Assembly: GCA_964030475.1 (NCBI GenBank)
Contig: CAXIPT010000003.1
Coordinates: forward strand, 1,412,801 to 1,476,800
Reading direction: 5' to 3'
Source of the DNA: Tethya wilhelma
Taxonomy: Eukaryota; Porifera; Demospongiae; Tethyida; Tethyidae
DNA: 64,000 bases
Part shown: positions 25,565 to 38,320 of the stretch, one piece after another
How the letters are laid out: every line of letters begins with the position of its first letter
Numbering within the stretch: position 1 is the stretch's first letter
Program-made: the position numbers and the translations under genes
The notes under the pieces: generated by a model
Told to the model about the DNA's origin: nothing
What the model saw: only the letters and a program-made list of their open reading frames with translations
The model's database searches: none

Positions 25565-28500
25565 TCAATCAACCTTATATTTAAGTCTAACTTCCTGTGC
25601 CTTCGACTCATATCTAAGAATCTCCAGGGCCTCCACCAGTGTCTCAAAGGAAGGAGGTGAGCTGGTCTGGTCCAACCACTCCCCTAACATAGCACGAAGA
25701 CAATCTCTCACTCCACGATTATCACACTCAATCCTTTTTAGTGAGTCAGGGGGAACTTGAAGGAGAGTTCCAATGCCCTTCCAGTCACTGGCAACTGGTA
25801 AGAGAAGACGGAAGGTCTTGGAGTGAAGGTGAGAGACATCTGTAGGAGAGAAAATGAAGAGAATTTAACATACTAGAAAACACATAAATAATTATAGATA
25901 ACTTCTACAAAGTATAACAATGAATATACACAAATTAAAACTTACGAGAACAACTTTCTGTAGGTGGTAAGTGGGTGAATGGCTCATCTTCAATGGTGGA
26001 AGCTATGTAAACAAATAAACCAAAAAATTTAACTTCTGGTGTTTACAACAATCATAATAGTCTACTGCACATTTACGTTTACATGTACAGCAAGTGCAAA
26101 GTGTGTATAGCTATGTAAACTGACCTTTCATCTGTCCAAACCAAATGATGTAATTCTCAGGTAAGGGGGATGCGACAATTACCCCTGATCGTCTACACAA
26201 TACGAAATTGTCTACTGAGTCCAATTCACTTTCAGTATCCCTCGTGAACAGAACAGGATGGTGACCAATGCCCTGAACACACTCCAAGTCTTGACAATAA
26301 AAGCCAAGAGAGTGGTCTGCATCTGATGTGAGATTCATATCGGATGATACTTTATTAATACCCTTTTTCATACTTTGACGGACTTCAGAACACACACTCT
26401 GAACAGAGCATCGTTTAACTGATCTACATTTTTCTTCACGGCTATGGACCAGCTCCAGGTAGGTGGGGTGGATCTTCAGAGTGATGATATCGTAAAGACT
26501 GACACGAAACGAAACTTGGTCTCGGAAGATTCGATCCATTTGAAGCTCCCATTTGAAATTCAACCTCATTTCATTGGTGAGTAGATACACAATGAGTGCT
26601 CCAGCAAGGCCTTTAGGGCAGTACCCACACTTAAAAGTAATCAGTAGAGGAGGGGTGGCTGAACTCTCAGGAGTAGCTGGAGGTTGCTGAGAATCACACA
26701 CTTTTGAATGGGCTAGAACACAGGGGATGAAGTATTTTTGGACACCATCTTCCGTTTGGAATGGAGCAGCTATTCGAAGATGTTCAAGTAGCTTGAGGAG
26801 CTTACTCGGAGTAAGAAGGCTTTCGATTTGACCGACTCTTTCTAGATCTTCAAACGAGAATATACCTTTGTGCTTGAACTGATCGTAAGGCCTCTTGGAA
26901 ACATTTTCAAAAGTGAATGTCTTCACTAAGAGGTGAGTGACGCTGTCAAATAGCACCTTTGGATCTCTTATCACGATGTCATCAAGATCAGGAGTGGGGA
27001 AGTGACGAACAAGGCCAATCTTTGTGTGAAGAAACCAGAGAGCGTGGTTTAATTCCTCACTAGTAGCTATGCCACAATCTTGAGCAATAGCAAAACACTG
27101 ATCGTAACTGATGATGCGATCTTGTATGCTTTGTTGACGAATAATAAGACTGAAGATTAGCCAATGTGCAGGATAGCTCATTTTAAAATCGCCATGATGT
27201 ACAGCTTGATCGACACTTGATCGTATTTTTGCGAAGTCTGAATCATCCTCAGCAAAGTTGTTTACAGTGAAGATGAGTTGAGACTCACTGGAAAACACCA
27301 CCAGGTCTTTGTCATAGTGGGCAGTGGACTTGATGACCTTTTGAAGGTAGTCATCAATTTCCTTGATCTTTGATTCACGTGTAGCTGGGTCAAGCTGATC
27401 TTTGTGTGTGCCAACAATGAGGACTTTGGGTTTGAGTGGAGAACTCTTTGCCTGTGAACTATTGTATGTGAATGTGCCCATTGAAGCTACACTGGAGAGG
27501 GTTTGAAGAATAGCCTCCTCTACAGTGAGTGTTGACTGATAGGGGTCTGACCGTCCACCGTCAGGAAGACGATACTCTATTGTGAACAACTCATGGAGGT
27601 CTTGAATGAGGCTAAAAGTAATGAAGAAAATGGAAGGACCTGACACCAACAGGGGAAGAACTGCTTGGAATTCCATTTGTCCTCCTGTATCAGTGAGATA
27701 GAGTGTCCAGGAGTCCTTCAAACATTGACGAAAACTAGTCAATTGCTTTCCTTGTAGTGCATCTTTGAAAATTCTATTAGGTGGTACATATCCTGATGGT
27801 GGGGAAACTGTGGCTTGTTTTTCAAGTGGAGTTTTAGGCTGTGGCATATCTAAATCTGGAGATGGAGCAATGGTACTTTCTTCATTTAGATCTGATTTCG
27901 AGTCAAATGGATCACCACTGTACATGTTCCCATCTGGGGTATTTTCTATGACAGGAACTTCAGGACCTGGTGCAGGATTCTTAGTGATACTTGTGGATAT
28001 TTCCGAGGCAAATTCAATCACTTTAATGGCTTCATCACTGTAGAGGATTTTGTACCAAGTTGCTGAGTCAGCACTCACAGTTATAGAAGCAGATCTTCTA
28101 ACTTCAACTTGAATGACTCTATCGGCTACTCCAGTGCTAGGTGAGGTGGAGCTAGGCATTTCACCAGATAGTCGTGACAGCAAGGAGCTCTTTCCAGAGC
28201 CAGCTGGGCCAACAAATGCTATGTGTCCTACAATGTGTTCTAATTCACCCTTTTTTCGTATAGCCTTCTCGACAGCAGCAAGGTGATCAGCTTCAATTGT
28301 AATTTGTTCTACACCGATGGACAAATTAAATTAAATTTATGGACAAATTAAATTAAATTTATGCAAATATTGTTTGGGTAAAGGTTTAAGGTTAAAATTT
28401 AAAAGTATATTATATCTAGGCGGCAATATATTATAGGCTTTCCTCTAAAACTCACGAGAGATTGGAGGTTGAGTTTGCATTATCTTCCTCTTGATCCTAA

Positions 28501-31009
28501 TCACAACCTCTCCTCTGGTAGCTGCCTCATCCATCAGGATAATGACCTCACGCTGAGTTGCATCAATCACTGATATGCCGTCAATGTGAGTGATCTCATC
28601 ACCAACTTGAAGACGACCATCAAGATCAGCAGATCCTCCAGCCACAATGGAATCAATTGAAGCCTGAGAGAGAGAGAGAGATTAAAACATATAAGGCATA
28701 AGAGTGCATATATACTTTCTACCTGAGATCCCTGCTCTTTTCCTCCGATGGTTCTGAAGCCAAACCCTGATACTTGTCTCATAAGGCGGATCTCTAAGGT
28801 AGAGAATGTATCCTTTGTGTTGAGGGTGGAGCCATCAGGTCTGGAGTAGCTGCCAGCGAGATGATCCTGGAAGGAAATAAAGACTCAATCATACTGAGGG
28901 TACTGACAATATCAAGAGTATATAATAATATACTCTTAATTGACGATATAAATAAGAAGAGAAGGACAAAAGCATGCAGAGTTACTGGTAAGATTGTACT
29001 TCTAACAATAGCTGTCTACACAAACTACTGAAAACTTTATAGTAAACTTCCTGATCAACATATCACTACACTCACTCATACAGCCTACTTCTTCAAGTTG
29101 TGGTTTCCGGAGCACAGTGAATGCTGTCTGGTTTCCACTGGGGCATTTCTTGAGCAAGGTGACCAGGTCATTGAGAGCATAGCTCCTCACATACTTCCCA
29201 TTCACCTCCACGAGCACATCTCCCTCCTTCAGCTGGGCACACTGAGAGTGGTCCTTGATCTTCTTCACCACAGGACCCCAAGGAGACTCATCTAGAGGGT
29301 GCGTGTTAAATGAACAGATATTATTTATAGCTTTCCCTAATTCCACCAGTACAGTGCAATTGAGCTACAGCTGTGTAGTTATAGAGAAGGCATCAATAAG
29401 ACTATACATGTAACACTGCATATTATCAGCTGATTGTCACTTTTTTGTACACCTGGTGATCAAGTAACCTTCATATTGAAAGGCGATTTTCTTCAGTATA
29501 GTAAGCCATTTATTGATACTCACAAATACAGCAACACATATAAATTTTCTGACTATATCAACTGAGCATACGCACACAGTTTAACTTTTGGTACTCTGTA
29601 TATATGTTTATAGTTAAAAACAAAGAACAAAATTAAAATGAATTCAGATTATAAGATAGGCTGGAAATTCAGTAAACTTATTCAAGCAATCAGTAACTGG
29701 CTATCTTACCAAAAGAGAATCTAAATCCTGATACACCTTTAAAAATGTTGATAGTGACCTTTTCCATGTTAGAGAGATCTGGAGGGGGTTTATTCAGGTA
29801 CTCTGGAAGCCCCTCTCCTTGGAGGTCATGAGGCAGGGAGTAGCCTCGCCGGACCTCGATCTGAACATCAGATGAGAAGGGAATACTTTTAAAGAGGTCA
29901 ACAACCTTTCGATGATTGTAAGTGAGGACTGAGATGCCATTGATCCTGACCAGGACATCACCAATCTTGAGCCGACCATCACGATCGACAACACCACCTC
30001 GCATGATGCTCTTGATCTGGACCAGTTCTCCAGGCCAGTTTCCTCTGATAATGGTGAGCCCAAACCCATCGGGGGTCTTGGGGAGAGTGGCATGGACCAC
30101 TTCCCCCTGTAGCTTAGCCTCTAAGTCCTGCTCTGATGGCATTGCCAAGTAATCATGGAGGGAGTTGTCAGGGTAGTCTCTGAGACTAGCATCAGGCCAC
30201 ATGGCAGCAGCCTCTGCTGCACTCTGCTTCTGAGCGGTACGTGAATTGTCACTGTACGTGGGAATGCTACATGTAATATTATAGTATAGTATTATGTTAT
30301 ATGTAGTATTTATACTATCATCAAACAAGTCATGCGACAATCATGTAACTCACTCACTCAATGAAAAATTCAAGGTCGTTTTCTGTGGATGAGTTGCTGG
30401 GAAGTGGTGTTATGGCTTTCTCTCCTCCGTGGGAGAGGGGGGAGAGGAAGTCTAGTGGGATGATCCCCTCCTTCTGGTATCCAGTGTTGGCTGTGGAGCG
30501 TGAGAACGCTGGGAAGTGAGCATTGGAGGATGGGTGAGCAGGTGGGCGTGGTGTACCGTAATAGTTTTCCTCATACACTCCTGTCTCTAGTAGGTCCCCT
30601 GACTTTTTCATCTTTCTGAACACCTCTACACTAATAAAGTTATAGTCTACTTCTGGTGTCTCCCCATCCTGGGGGGTCCTCGTTGTATCTATAGGGGTAT
30701 AGAGGAAAAAGATGGAGGTTAAACATTGGATAAGAAATGTCAACATAATAATAGGGAGGTGATAATAGAGAAAGCAAGTACTATGGGAGACTATACTATA
30801 CATTGAAGTGCATGCATTATATAAATCATTCTAACATAGATAATATTATAGTCCATATTTTCTATATACACTGTACATGTACAGTAACTTACATGGTATA
30901 ACCCTCATATGGAGGTTGTCTCTGATCTGATGTTGAAGTTCACTGTCCACTGAATTCTTTGAGTATCTTCTGGCCAAATACTGACTGATATCTTTAGTAA
31001 TGGTAGCAT
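25565..31009 (-). CDS. MAGI-type GuK-PDZ3 fused to Roc-COR-Death (5' incomplete)
   Basis: Exons: 30893-31009, 30358-30688, 29710-30251, 29089-29291, 28723-28866, 28456-28663, 26125-28308, 25946-26002, 25565-25839 (stop TGA); phases agree and give 1352 residues. The first two exons match the MAGI guanylate-kinase-like region (SVDSELQHQIRDNL, VDYNFISVE, YYGTPRPPAHP); no kinase P-loop is seen, as in MAGI. Three PDZ domains follow (carboxylate loops DGFGLTI, SGFRFSFG, SGFGFRTI). The last PDZ exon ends C| and the Roc exon starts AA, making an in-frame CAA. Roc has GPAGSGKSS (P-loop), DTGGQ and THKD; COR follows ([25 protein letters not shown]). A Death domain ends the protein ([22 protein letters not shown]). 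MAGI WW domains and PDZ0 are missing. It would be a scaffold-GTPase with a Death tail. Two genes read together remain possible; cDNA would decide. Confidence 0.75.
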
Positions 31010-31054
31010 CTGTAATGTGTGTGTGGGTGTGTACAGGTATTGCTTACAAAAGTA

Positions 31055-31405
31055 TAGTCTCGTCCCCAGGCCCAAAAGAGGGCCTGGTATCTATTGACTG
31101 TGCATGTGCCAGTTTGTACCCAAAATCTGGGTACATCGTAAATTTCACCATAAAATTGTCCGTATACTCTGTTGACTAGATTACATCATAGGTTTTTTCG
31201 AAGCACTAGGCACAGAAAAGCTAAACAAACGCTTGTCTCTTTCTAAGCACTTACTTGATATATTTCCAGAAGAAAAGAGTGGAAAAGCAGCAGTAGCCAA
31301 TCCATGCAGGTAGGACTGTAACTCAATTTCTTTTTCGCTACAAATACGTGCATGCGCAGTCAGTAGACACCAGGCCCTCTTTTTGGGGGCCTGGGAACGA
31401 GGCTA
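31055..31405. mobile_element. Foldback MITE with 9-bp target duplication
   Basis: Arms start TAGTCTCGTCCCCAGGCCC and run inverted for more than 60 bases. Flanked on both sides by ACAAAAGTA (31046-31054 and 31406-31414), a perfect 9-bp duplication. Confidence 0.85.
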
Positions 31406-31641
31406 ACAAAAGTAATACTAGTCAGATGGAAGCATCGTGGGGCTAGTCTGAGCAAACTTTTAGGATTGCAAACTAGCTTATGCATATAGCTGGCTATAAA
31501 TAGCCATGATCAAATCAGAGATTGTTGCGCAAGGCTGGAGTGCATGCTCAAGACAAGATTTCTGCTGACAATTCTTAAGCCATACATGCGTGTGCATGTC
31601 ACCGGACAAATGGCCCGGATTTTTCTGATTTTTTTAGGTGA

Positions 31642-31714
31642 GACCATATAATTGGATAATAGGCATAGCAGATTGAAGATTGAACTGCTATGCCTATTAT
31701 CCAATTATATGGTC
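31642..31714. repeat. Perfect 30-bp-stem hairpin
   Basis: 31642-31671 and 31685-31714 are perfectly complementary, with a 13-base loop. It lies in the intron or spacer upstream of the GuK exon. Could be a mini foldback transposon or a small-RNA hairpin. Confidence 0.7.
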
Positions 31715-34659
31715 TGACCTAAGATGTGTCGACTCGACCTACGTGTATACTAAGATTTTTCACACGGGGTCTGAATTAAATGCCCATCTCGAATTAATAC
31801 CCTATCAGCAACGATCGTTAGTGTAAATGCCTGTGCTTAAAATGACTGGTATATGCACGATCCTTGTTAAAAATTATGACAGGAAAACAATCTAATGACT
31901 ATAGCATCTATTATCTCTTATAATAACTAACAATATCCCTCGTTCCCAGGCTACAAACATGATATAATTTATGATAACTGGTCATATTATAGTAAACCAC
32001 ATACACATTCTTAATTGCTTCAATTAGCTCCAGCCTAACAGCTTACACAATGAGTGTAGGCCACTACACACACACACACACAAACACTGAACAATTCTTC
32101 ATTAATCTAATAATAGCGATTGAACTCACTCTTAATTACCATAATGCGAATTAACACATAGGCCTTTATGTGTGCAACAACAATGCTATAGAGCCATGCA
32201 TCATAGTAGAATGACTATGTACCGTGCAATATCCACAACACTAAAAAAACACCACTCAAAACAATTCGCTACCAAACTGTTAACAAGATTATAGGTGGTA
32301 CACAGAGAGCCAGCTGGGCCAACAAATGCTATGTGTCCTACAATGTGTTCCAATTCACCCTTTTCTTGTATAGCCTTCTCGACAGCAGCAAGGTGGCTAG
32401 CTTTTTGGTTTTCATCTACCTTGGCTTTCATTTTAGCCGTTAATCCAGGGTCTTCCCATTGAGTCAAATGAGATACTGATAATTGAAGAGAAAATTAAAC
32501 AATCTTTATCTTACAGTATTTACAATTTTATAGGTAAAAATAATTCAGTAATAAAAAGCTAATTGTAACATAATTAAACACATTTTGCACGGAAATTTAT
32601 GACTCAAATAAAATCGATGTGCTGGGTAGCTAAAGATTGTCAAGCTAAAAGTGAAACAGATTATATGCATGCACATGCCCATGTAGTGGAATAGCACTTA
32701 CCTACTGTATGGTGTTCCTTCTTCAACTTGGGATGCTCCCATGTTGTAGTACGAGTGTTGTGATCAATATAAAATCTACGACCTTTCTCTGGTAATATCT
32801 TGGCCTCCCAGCCCTTAGGAAGATCTGGAAAAATAGGACGTTCCAATGTTGTATTACGGGTGTTGTGATCAACATAAAAAACACGACCATCATCTGCCAT
32901 CCAAATCTCCCATCCTAAAGGAAGGTTTGGATGTTGTTTGACTGTTCTACCATTTTTACAATAAGAAAATACGAATGCACTAGGTCCTATAGTTTTGGGC
33001 ATAAACATCTCCCACCCCTCTGGTAGGCTAGGATCATAATGGTTGAAATAAAAGGGATGACCCTCCTTTGTAGTACACATCTCCCAGCCTATAATGGCAG
33101 ATTAGGATGTTTCCATGTTGTTGTATGTTTTTTACTGTTAATGTAATAGTGTCGACCATCTTCTGTTTTGTGTACTTCCCAGCCCTTTGGCAAGTTGGGA
33201 TGCTTCCACTCTGTTTCACAGTTTTTATGATCAACATAAACAAAACCATTTGGTGTCTTTCGTACACCACCTTTTTTAGGGAGAATTGGAGGTTGCCTTC
33301 TTATTGTGTGCTTCTTATTGAACTTATAAATGTAACGACCCTCTTTTGTTAAACACATCTCCCAGCCCTTTGGCAAGCATAGGTCCTGCAAAGTATCAAA
33401 GCATATTTAATTGAAAAGCAAGGTCAAACATGTACTTTATCAATATTAATCTGCCTCAAGATTTGACTCAGTGGATATAATGATTAGTACTATGAATAGT
33501 ACGCGTGTGCAAGATGTCTTGCAAGTATCAGCTGTGTATTCCTGAGGAGTTAGCTGCCTTTTTGCCCACCGTCAAGGTGGAATGGTACGTGTGCAACGCC
33601 AGTATGGTCCTTCTCAAGATTTGAATTAGGCTTTAGTGTCAAGTTGTTTTGGAGAACTAAGACAACTCCAATTAATGCTCACCCTCACCAGGGGGTGTCG
33701 AGAAGAAAACTTCGGAGTAGACAGCGCATGGAGAAATTCATTCAAAAAGCCTGAAGTCAGCTGAAAATCAAAGGATTCCTGAAAACCTGTCCCGTGATGA
33801 TATAACACCTGAGCAAACCTCTCCTAGTTGCTCAGTCTGGGCCTAGTAAACTGCTTGATGGCAAGCAGCAAGTTCAACTCTTAGCAAGCAACTTAACCTG
33901 ACTCATGTACCAGAAACTGAGGAGTAATGAACTTCCCTGTTCTAACCACTCCGGTTTATCTGTCTCAAGATTTCATTACAAGAAATAGAGGACATTTGTG
34001 GCTACATGCATAAATTTGTACTACATGCATCTCATTATCTGAACGCCCACGCATTTGTAGTAAAACAGCTGAAAAGGGCCAAATAAGCTCAAAAACCCTC
34101 TAAATTTTTCATATTAAATTTTTTGCTTATTTAAAGTTTAATAGGTTAGATTTTTACTTGGTACGGTTTAAAATCTATTCTCCAACCTTTTAGGAAGCTG
34201 TAGGCCAAGTCTTGGAGCCCAGGTCCGTGATTTAGTCTCTGACATTCATGAATATTTACACCTACTACGAACTACTCTAGTACTCAAGCGCCTATCAGTT
34301 TGAGCATGCTCAGAACGCATTTAGGGAAAAACCCATTTCCCCACTCCCCCTTGTTGTTCTATTTAAGAGGTACGGATAAAATTGAAATCAGCAATGTTCA
34401 AGCTTTCTAATAATACCAAGGTTGAATTGTTTTGCGTAAGTTTACCCTCTGACATTTTATAGAATGTATCTATGGTAGTGATTATCATAAAATTTAAGCT
34501 ATTTCGTTCTGTTTTAAACTTAAAGACTGATAGAATATATATTTATAGCTTCATTCCACTGGTTGCCTTCTTGATTTGAACACTGTGCTTCTGTAAATCT
34601 TCACTTTCTCTAAAGCTGAAAATTCTGTTGAATATGCATATCTCATTTGCATATAATTA

Positions 34660-35129
34660 ATGAACACAATTATTCACCTCAAAAACATGAATCTGATTAA
34701 ATCCTATGTTACACACTACATCTCTATACCATCCGCTCTGACCTGTTCAGAGCTTCCACTTAAGTCGAGTAGTCTTGAATCTGAGAGTGCTGAAGACAGT
34801 AAGACTCACCCTGTAAGTCTGCTTAAAACACCTGCTACTATGGACATTAAAGAGGGTTCTTGTGATGAATCAATTAAACACAACAAAGCTGTTGTAGCTG
34901 CTGTAGTTGTAAAGTGTAGCTACTTCTCAAAGTTATCATTTGACAGTAACTATTACTATGCAACTGCCAAAGCTTCTGTTAAGCTATTTGAGTCAAATAT
35001 TATTAAAGATGATGTGCAATTTAGAGACTTAATTCTTACTTAATTATTATTGTTTCTGTATGTATATGTTGTATGTCTACCTGCTCATTTGCTCCTCTTG
35101 TTGGAGTGTTAAATTACAATTACAATTAA
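34660..35129 (+). mobile_element. LINE-like 3' end with uncharacterised ORF
   Basis: An open frame of 127 codons (34660-35043) is followed by CTCCTCTTGTTGGAGTG and a short (ATTACA)n tail at about 35110-35129. The same CTCCTCTTGTTGGAGT plus repeat tail ends the RT fragment at 36977-37023, so this is probably the end of a related retroelement. The ORF itself shows no domain I recognise. Confidence 0.4.
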
Positions 35130-35293
35130 TCATCTATAGTCTAGATCTATTCCGATACTAAAACTATAAAGTACAGACTTTGTAGCAGACACTCTCATCA
35201 CTGAGCTATCTTGTGGGGCGGAATGCTGAGTCAGTATAGTGATCATTGTTTATAATGATCATGCAAGCTAGGTACTATATATCTAGCAGGTAC

Positions 35294-38197
35294 AAGGGGT
35301 GGTCACTCCTATACCTGCAATGGAACCGTTTGCGACCGCGGTCAAGAGGCGGGCAAGGGGTCAAGGTCAAATTTTTGTACCTGGTCAAGAGGTCAAAGCC
35401 AAATTTCAACACGGTCAAATGGTCAAGGGTCGGTAGAGAAGAGCGATACTGAAATTTACCTCTATTTGTTGTTTCTCTGCATTATAAATGTTGTTCTCGC
35501 TATATTTGTGGTTTGTATCACAAAATTTTAATGCTAGATAGCTTCATCTCCACATTAACAGTCAAAAGACATTAAAATTCGAACGTGGCTGTCATTTTAG
35601 GAGGTGTGGTCTCGAGCTATGCGCATGCGCATGCAGGGTGGAGCTCGAGTGCATGCGTGTGTACAGTCGATCATTGGATATAATTATACAGATACCAGTA
35701 TACGTATTTCAGATAATTATCCAGCTACATAAAAGCTCTCTGGGCATGTACCTGTATATTGTATCTTACAGCATGCATTCAGAAAGTTCCATGAGTTGGT
35801 GACCATGCAGATCACGACTCAAATTACTCAATGACTTCTGATCCAACTTCAATATACGAAATGGGTAATCAAGTATTAAAGTACAGTGCTGCAATCAGTC
35901 CTGGATAATATAAATGATACTACGAGTTCACTGAGTTCTTTTGATAGTAATGTTAGAGGAAAGATGCTTAGATATGTACTTTGCATCAATGATCATCTTG
36001 GTGAAGATCAGGCACAGCTCTGCTAAACTTTTATAGTTCACTCCAACCTCAAACTTACTAGTAACTCACAGAATTACACTTACTGCATTGGCGCTCGGTG
36101 GGGACAGGCCTAAGATTTCAATAGGAGGTGTGGCCACCCCACCCTTTAGCTTGCAAGTTGCAATATAAATTACCGTATGACGTAATTTTGGTCAAGCATG
36201 CAGACAAGGCGATCCGGTCAAGAGGTCAAGACGCTTCGGTAAGCGATTTTTTATCTGATTTTCACGGCAACATCAATTGGAAATGGTCGTCAAAATTAAG
36301 TGCGCACATATAGCCAGGCACATTGGCCCTACTTTCTTAAGTTATGCAGCTATATTTAGGTCTAGAAAAACTTGATCTGTCTCTGCTAAATCTCTGTGGC
36401 TGTTTATTATTATTATTATTGTTGTGACCCAATTGTGAAGACTCATCTCTTCTCAAGTTTTTGTATGTCACTCTATGGTGCCTCTCTTTGGAGACTGTCA
36501 TCCCCTCAGCTCAGTGCTCTTGAAGTTTCTTTCAATAACAATCTTAAGAAAGATTTGGTTACTTCCTCGAAATTGCCACACCTCTATTCTCCATTCGGTT
36601 GCTTGCCTTCCCAGCATTTACAATATTGTCTATCTTCGTTCCAGTAAGCTTATATCGTGCGCCATGAAGTCCAATTCCCATCTCATTTCAGACATCTACC
36701 TCTCGTCATCCTCATGTGCATACACTTCTTTTGGATACAATCTGTTATATGGGGACAAGCACATTAAGCATTATCCGATCTCTGCATGTTTGTGTGGTGA
36801 CTTTGTTCGAACTGCGAGATGCCATCCTGATGACAATCACCATCTGGACGCTGACATCCATGACATGTGTACCCTTTGACTCTTTAGTATTGGTGTAAAC
36901 TTTAACATTATTATAATTACATTACTTTACTACGTTACTTTATGTGTTTTGTTTCAAAACTTTGTATGTCTATGGCTCCTCTTGTTGGAGTTTCCAATTC
37001 CAATTCCAATTCCAATTCCAATTATAATTTATTATGTTATACATTATTTTAAAAACGAAATAGAAAGTCATGATGCCTGTCTACGATCTGCCGCCATGGC
37101 ATCAATGCTTACTGTGGCACTAAGTGCAATTTGCATCAAAGAAATTTTGTAGAATAGTCTATGATGAAATGAATTTAAGCTGTTTGATATGCAGCCATTA
37201 AGTAGCTCAGCTGCTGCCTACAGTTCCCCCTCACTGCCAGACATAAAGCTTGTTTACTGTTTGCCTAATAGCCTCCACAGGCATCTACCAGGTTAACAAC
37301 ACAACACAAATGTTATATATAAGCCTTACCAGGCTGGCAAACTCCATGGCCTAGCTGGGTGTATGTAAGAAATTGGACAATATAATTTTAGCATTGTAGT
37401 ATACCTTATTTGGTCTATAGGAGTGTGGACATGTATCAAAGTGTTAGGTGCTAATTTATGTGGTAGGCTTATGTTAAGATAATTTCTGTGTGTATGGTGT
37501 TAATGTAGTCAGCAGACTTCCTGTTGATAGTAATTGTAACTAGTTAGCTATTTCCTATATGTAACACAAGGTGGCTGGAATTGTGCAAATATGTTTTTAG
37601 GAATTTCCTGTTAATTTTCTAGATCATACTTCTCTGCATATTCCTGTCTTTTGAGTTCAATGCATTTTCATTTCCTGGTTGCTAGGTTACTTGTTTAGGC
37701 GTGTTGGTTTGATGTTGAATATTTGGTACCTTATGTCACTATTTTGAGTTTTGTATATAAGTAGAGAGCATTTTTGTGTTTGTCATTCCATCGAAATTTG
37801 GTGAATTAAAATATTCTCGGCAAATCGATTGTCTAATCCCCGACAGTGTATGTTATTAGGCTCAGTTACGGGAATGCTAGCTGAGAGCTTGCCACCTAGC
37901 TAAGCAATTAAGGTGCATAGCAGTCTGGCTTGTTTAGTAGTGGCAGGCTAAAGTGTGGTGCGGCTTAGCTCACTGTTAGCTAGCAGTAGCCTCAGCAAAG
38001 TTGAACTCTACGGCTATGCAAATACGTATGGCGACCTTTACCAGAGTGTTGACCGCTTGATTGTCTAAGTCCAAAAACTACGTCAGATAAAAAATCGCGT
38101 GCGGTAAAGGGATCAAGGTCATATTCTGGGCGGTCAAAATTTTTGACCGCGGTCGCAAACGGTTCCATTGCAGGTATGAGAGTGACCACCCTTTGTG
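35294..38197. mobile_element. 2.9-kb element with about 54-bp terminal inverted repeats
   Basis: Left end AAGGGGTGGTCACTCCTATA, continuing ACCTGCAATGGAACCGTTTG; the right end holds the same sequence inverted (to 38197), about 90% alike by eye. It sits inside the first intron of the broken WW-ROCO gene and contains the LINE fragment at 36396-37023. No transposase is recognised inside. Target duplication unclear. Confidence 0.65.
36396..37023 (+). mobile_element. Non-LTR retrotransposon (LINE) RT C-terminal fragment
   Basis: Two frames joined by a frameshift near 36545 give the typical end of a LINE reverse transcriptase: FSSFCMSLYGASLWRLSSPQ, then RKIWLLPRNCHTSILHSVAC. The fragment ends with (CCAATT)n at about 36990-37020, usual for such 3' ends. 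Truncated and dead. Confidence 0.65.
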
Positions 38198-38320
38198 CTA
38201 GGCCCAGTAGGTAAGTAGGTAAAAAAAAATTACAACAGGAATTAAACTGCGATGTATGTACACTATTATGTTTCTATTAACTAAACTCACAGAGTAGAAC
38301 TTTTCTTGTGGTGGGTCCAT

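Larger units (their letters stand above)
32306..38320 (-). pseudogene. Broken WW-array ROCO gene (Roc cut at P-loop)
   Basis: First exon 38291-38320 (MDPPQEKFYS, donor GTGAGT), then after a 4.9-kb intron the WW-array exon 32702-33385 and a small exon 32306-32475. The WW exon is 684 bases against 682 in the intact paralogue: a 2-bp insertion near 33089-33094 creates a TAG after the third WW unit. The last exon begins with the second half of a WW (LTQWEDPGL, close to NEDD4 exon 12585-12643, including the AATTATCAG acceptor), continues directly into Roc ([27 protein letters not shown]) and then loses similarity inside the P-loop. As it stands it cannot encode a GTPase. The WW exon ends in phase 1 and could also splice in frame to the GuK exon at 31009, joining it to the 25565-31009 gene, if the frameshift is an assembly error. 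Confidence 0.7.
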
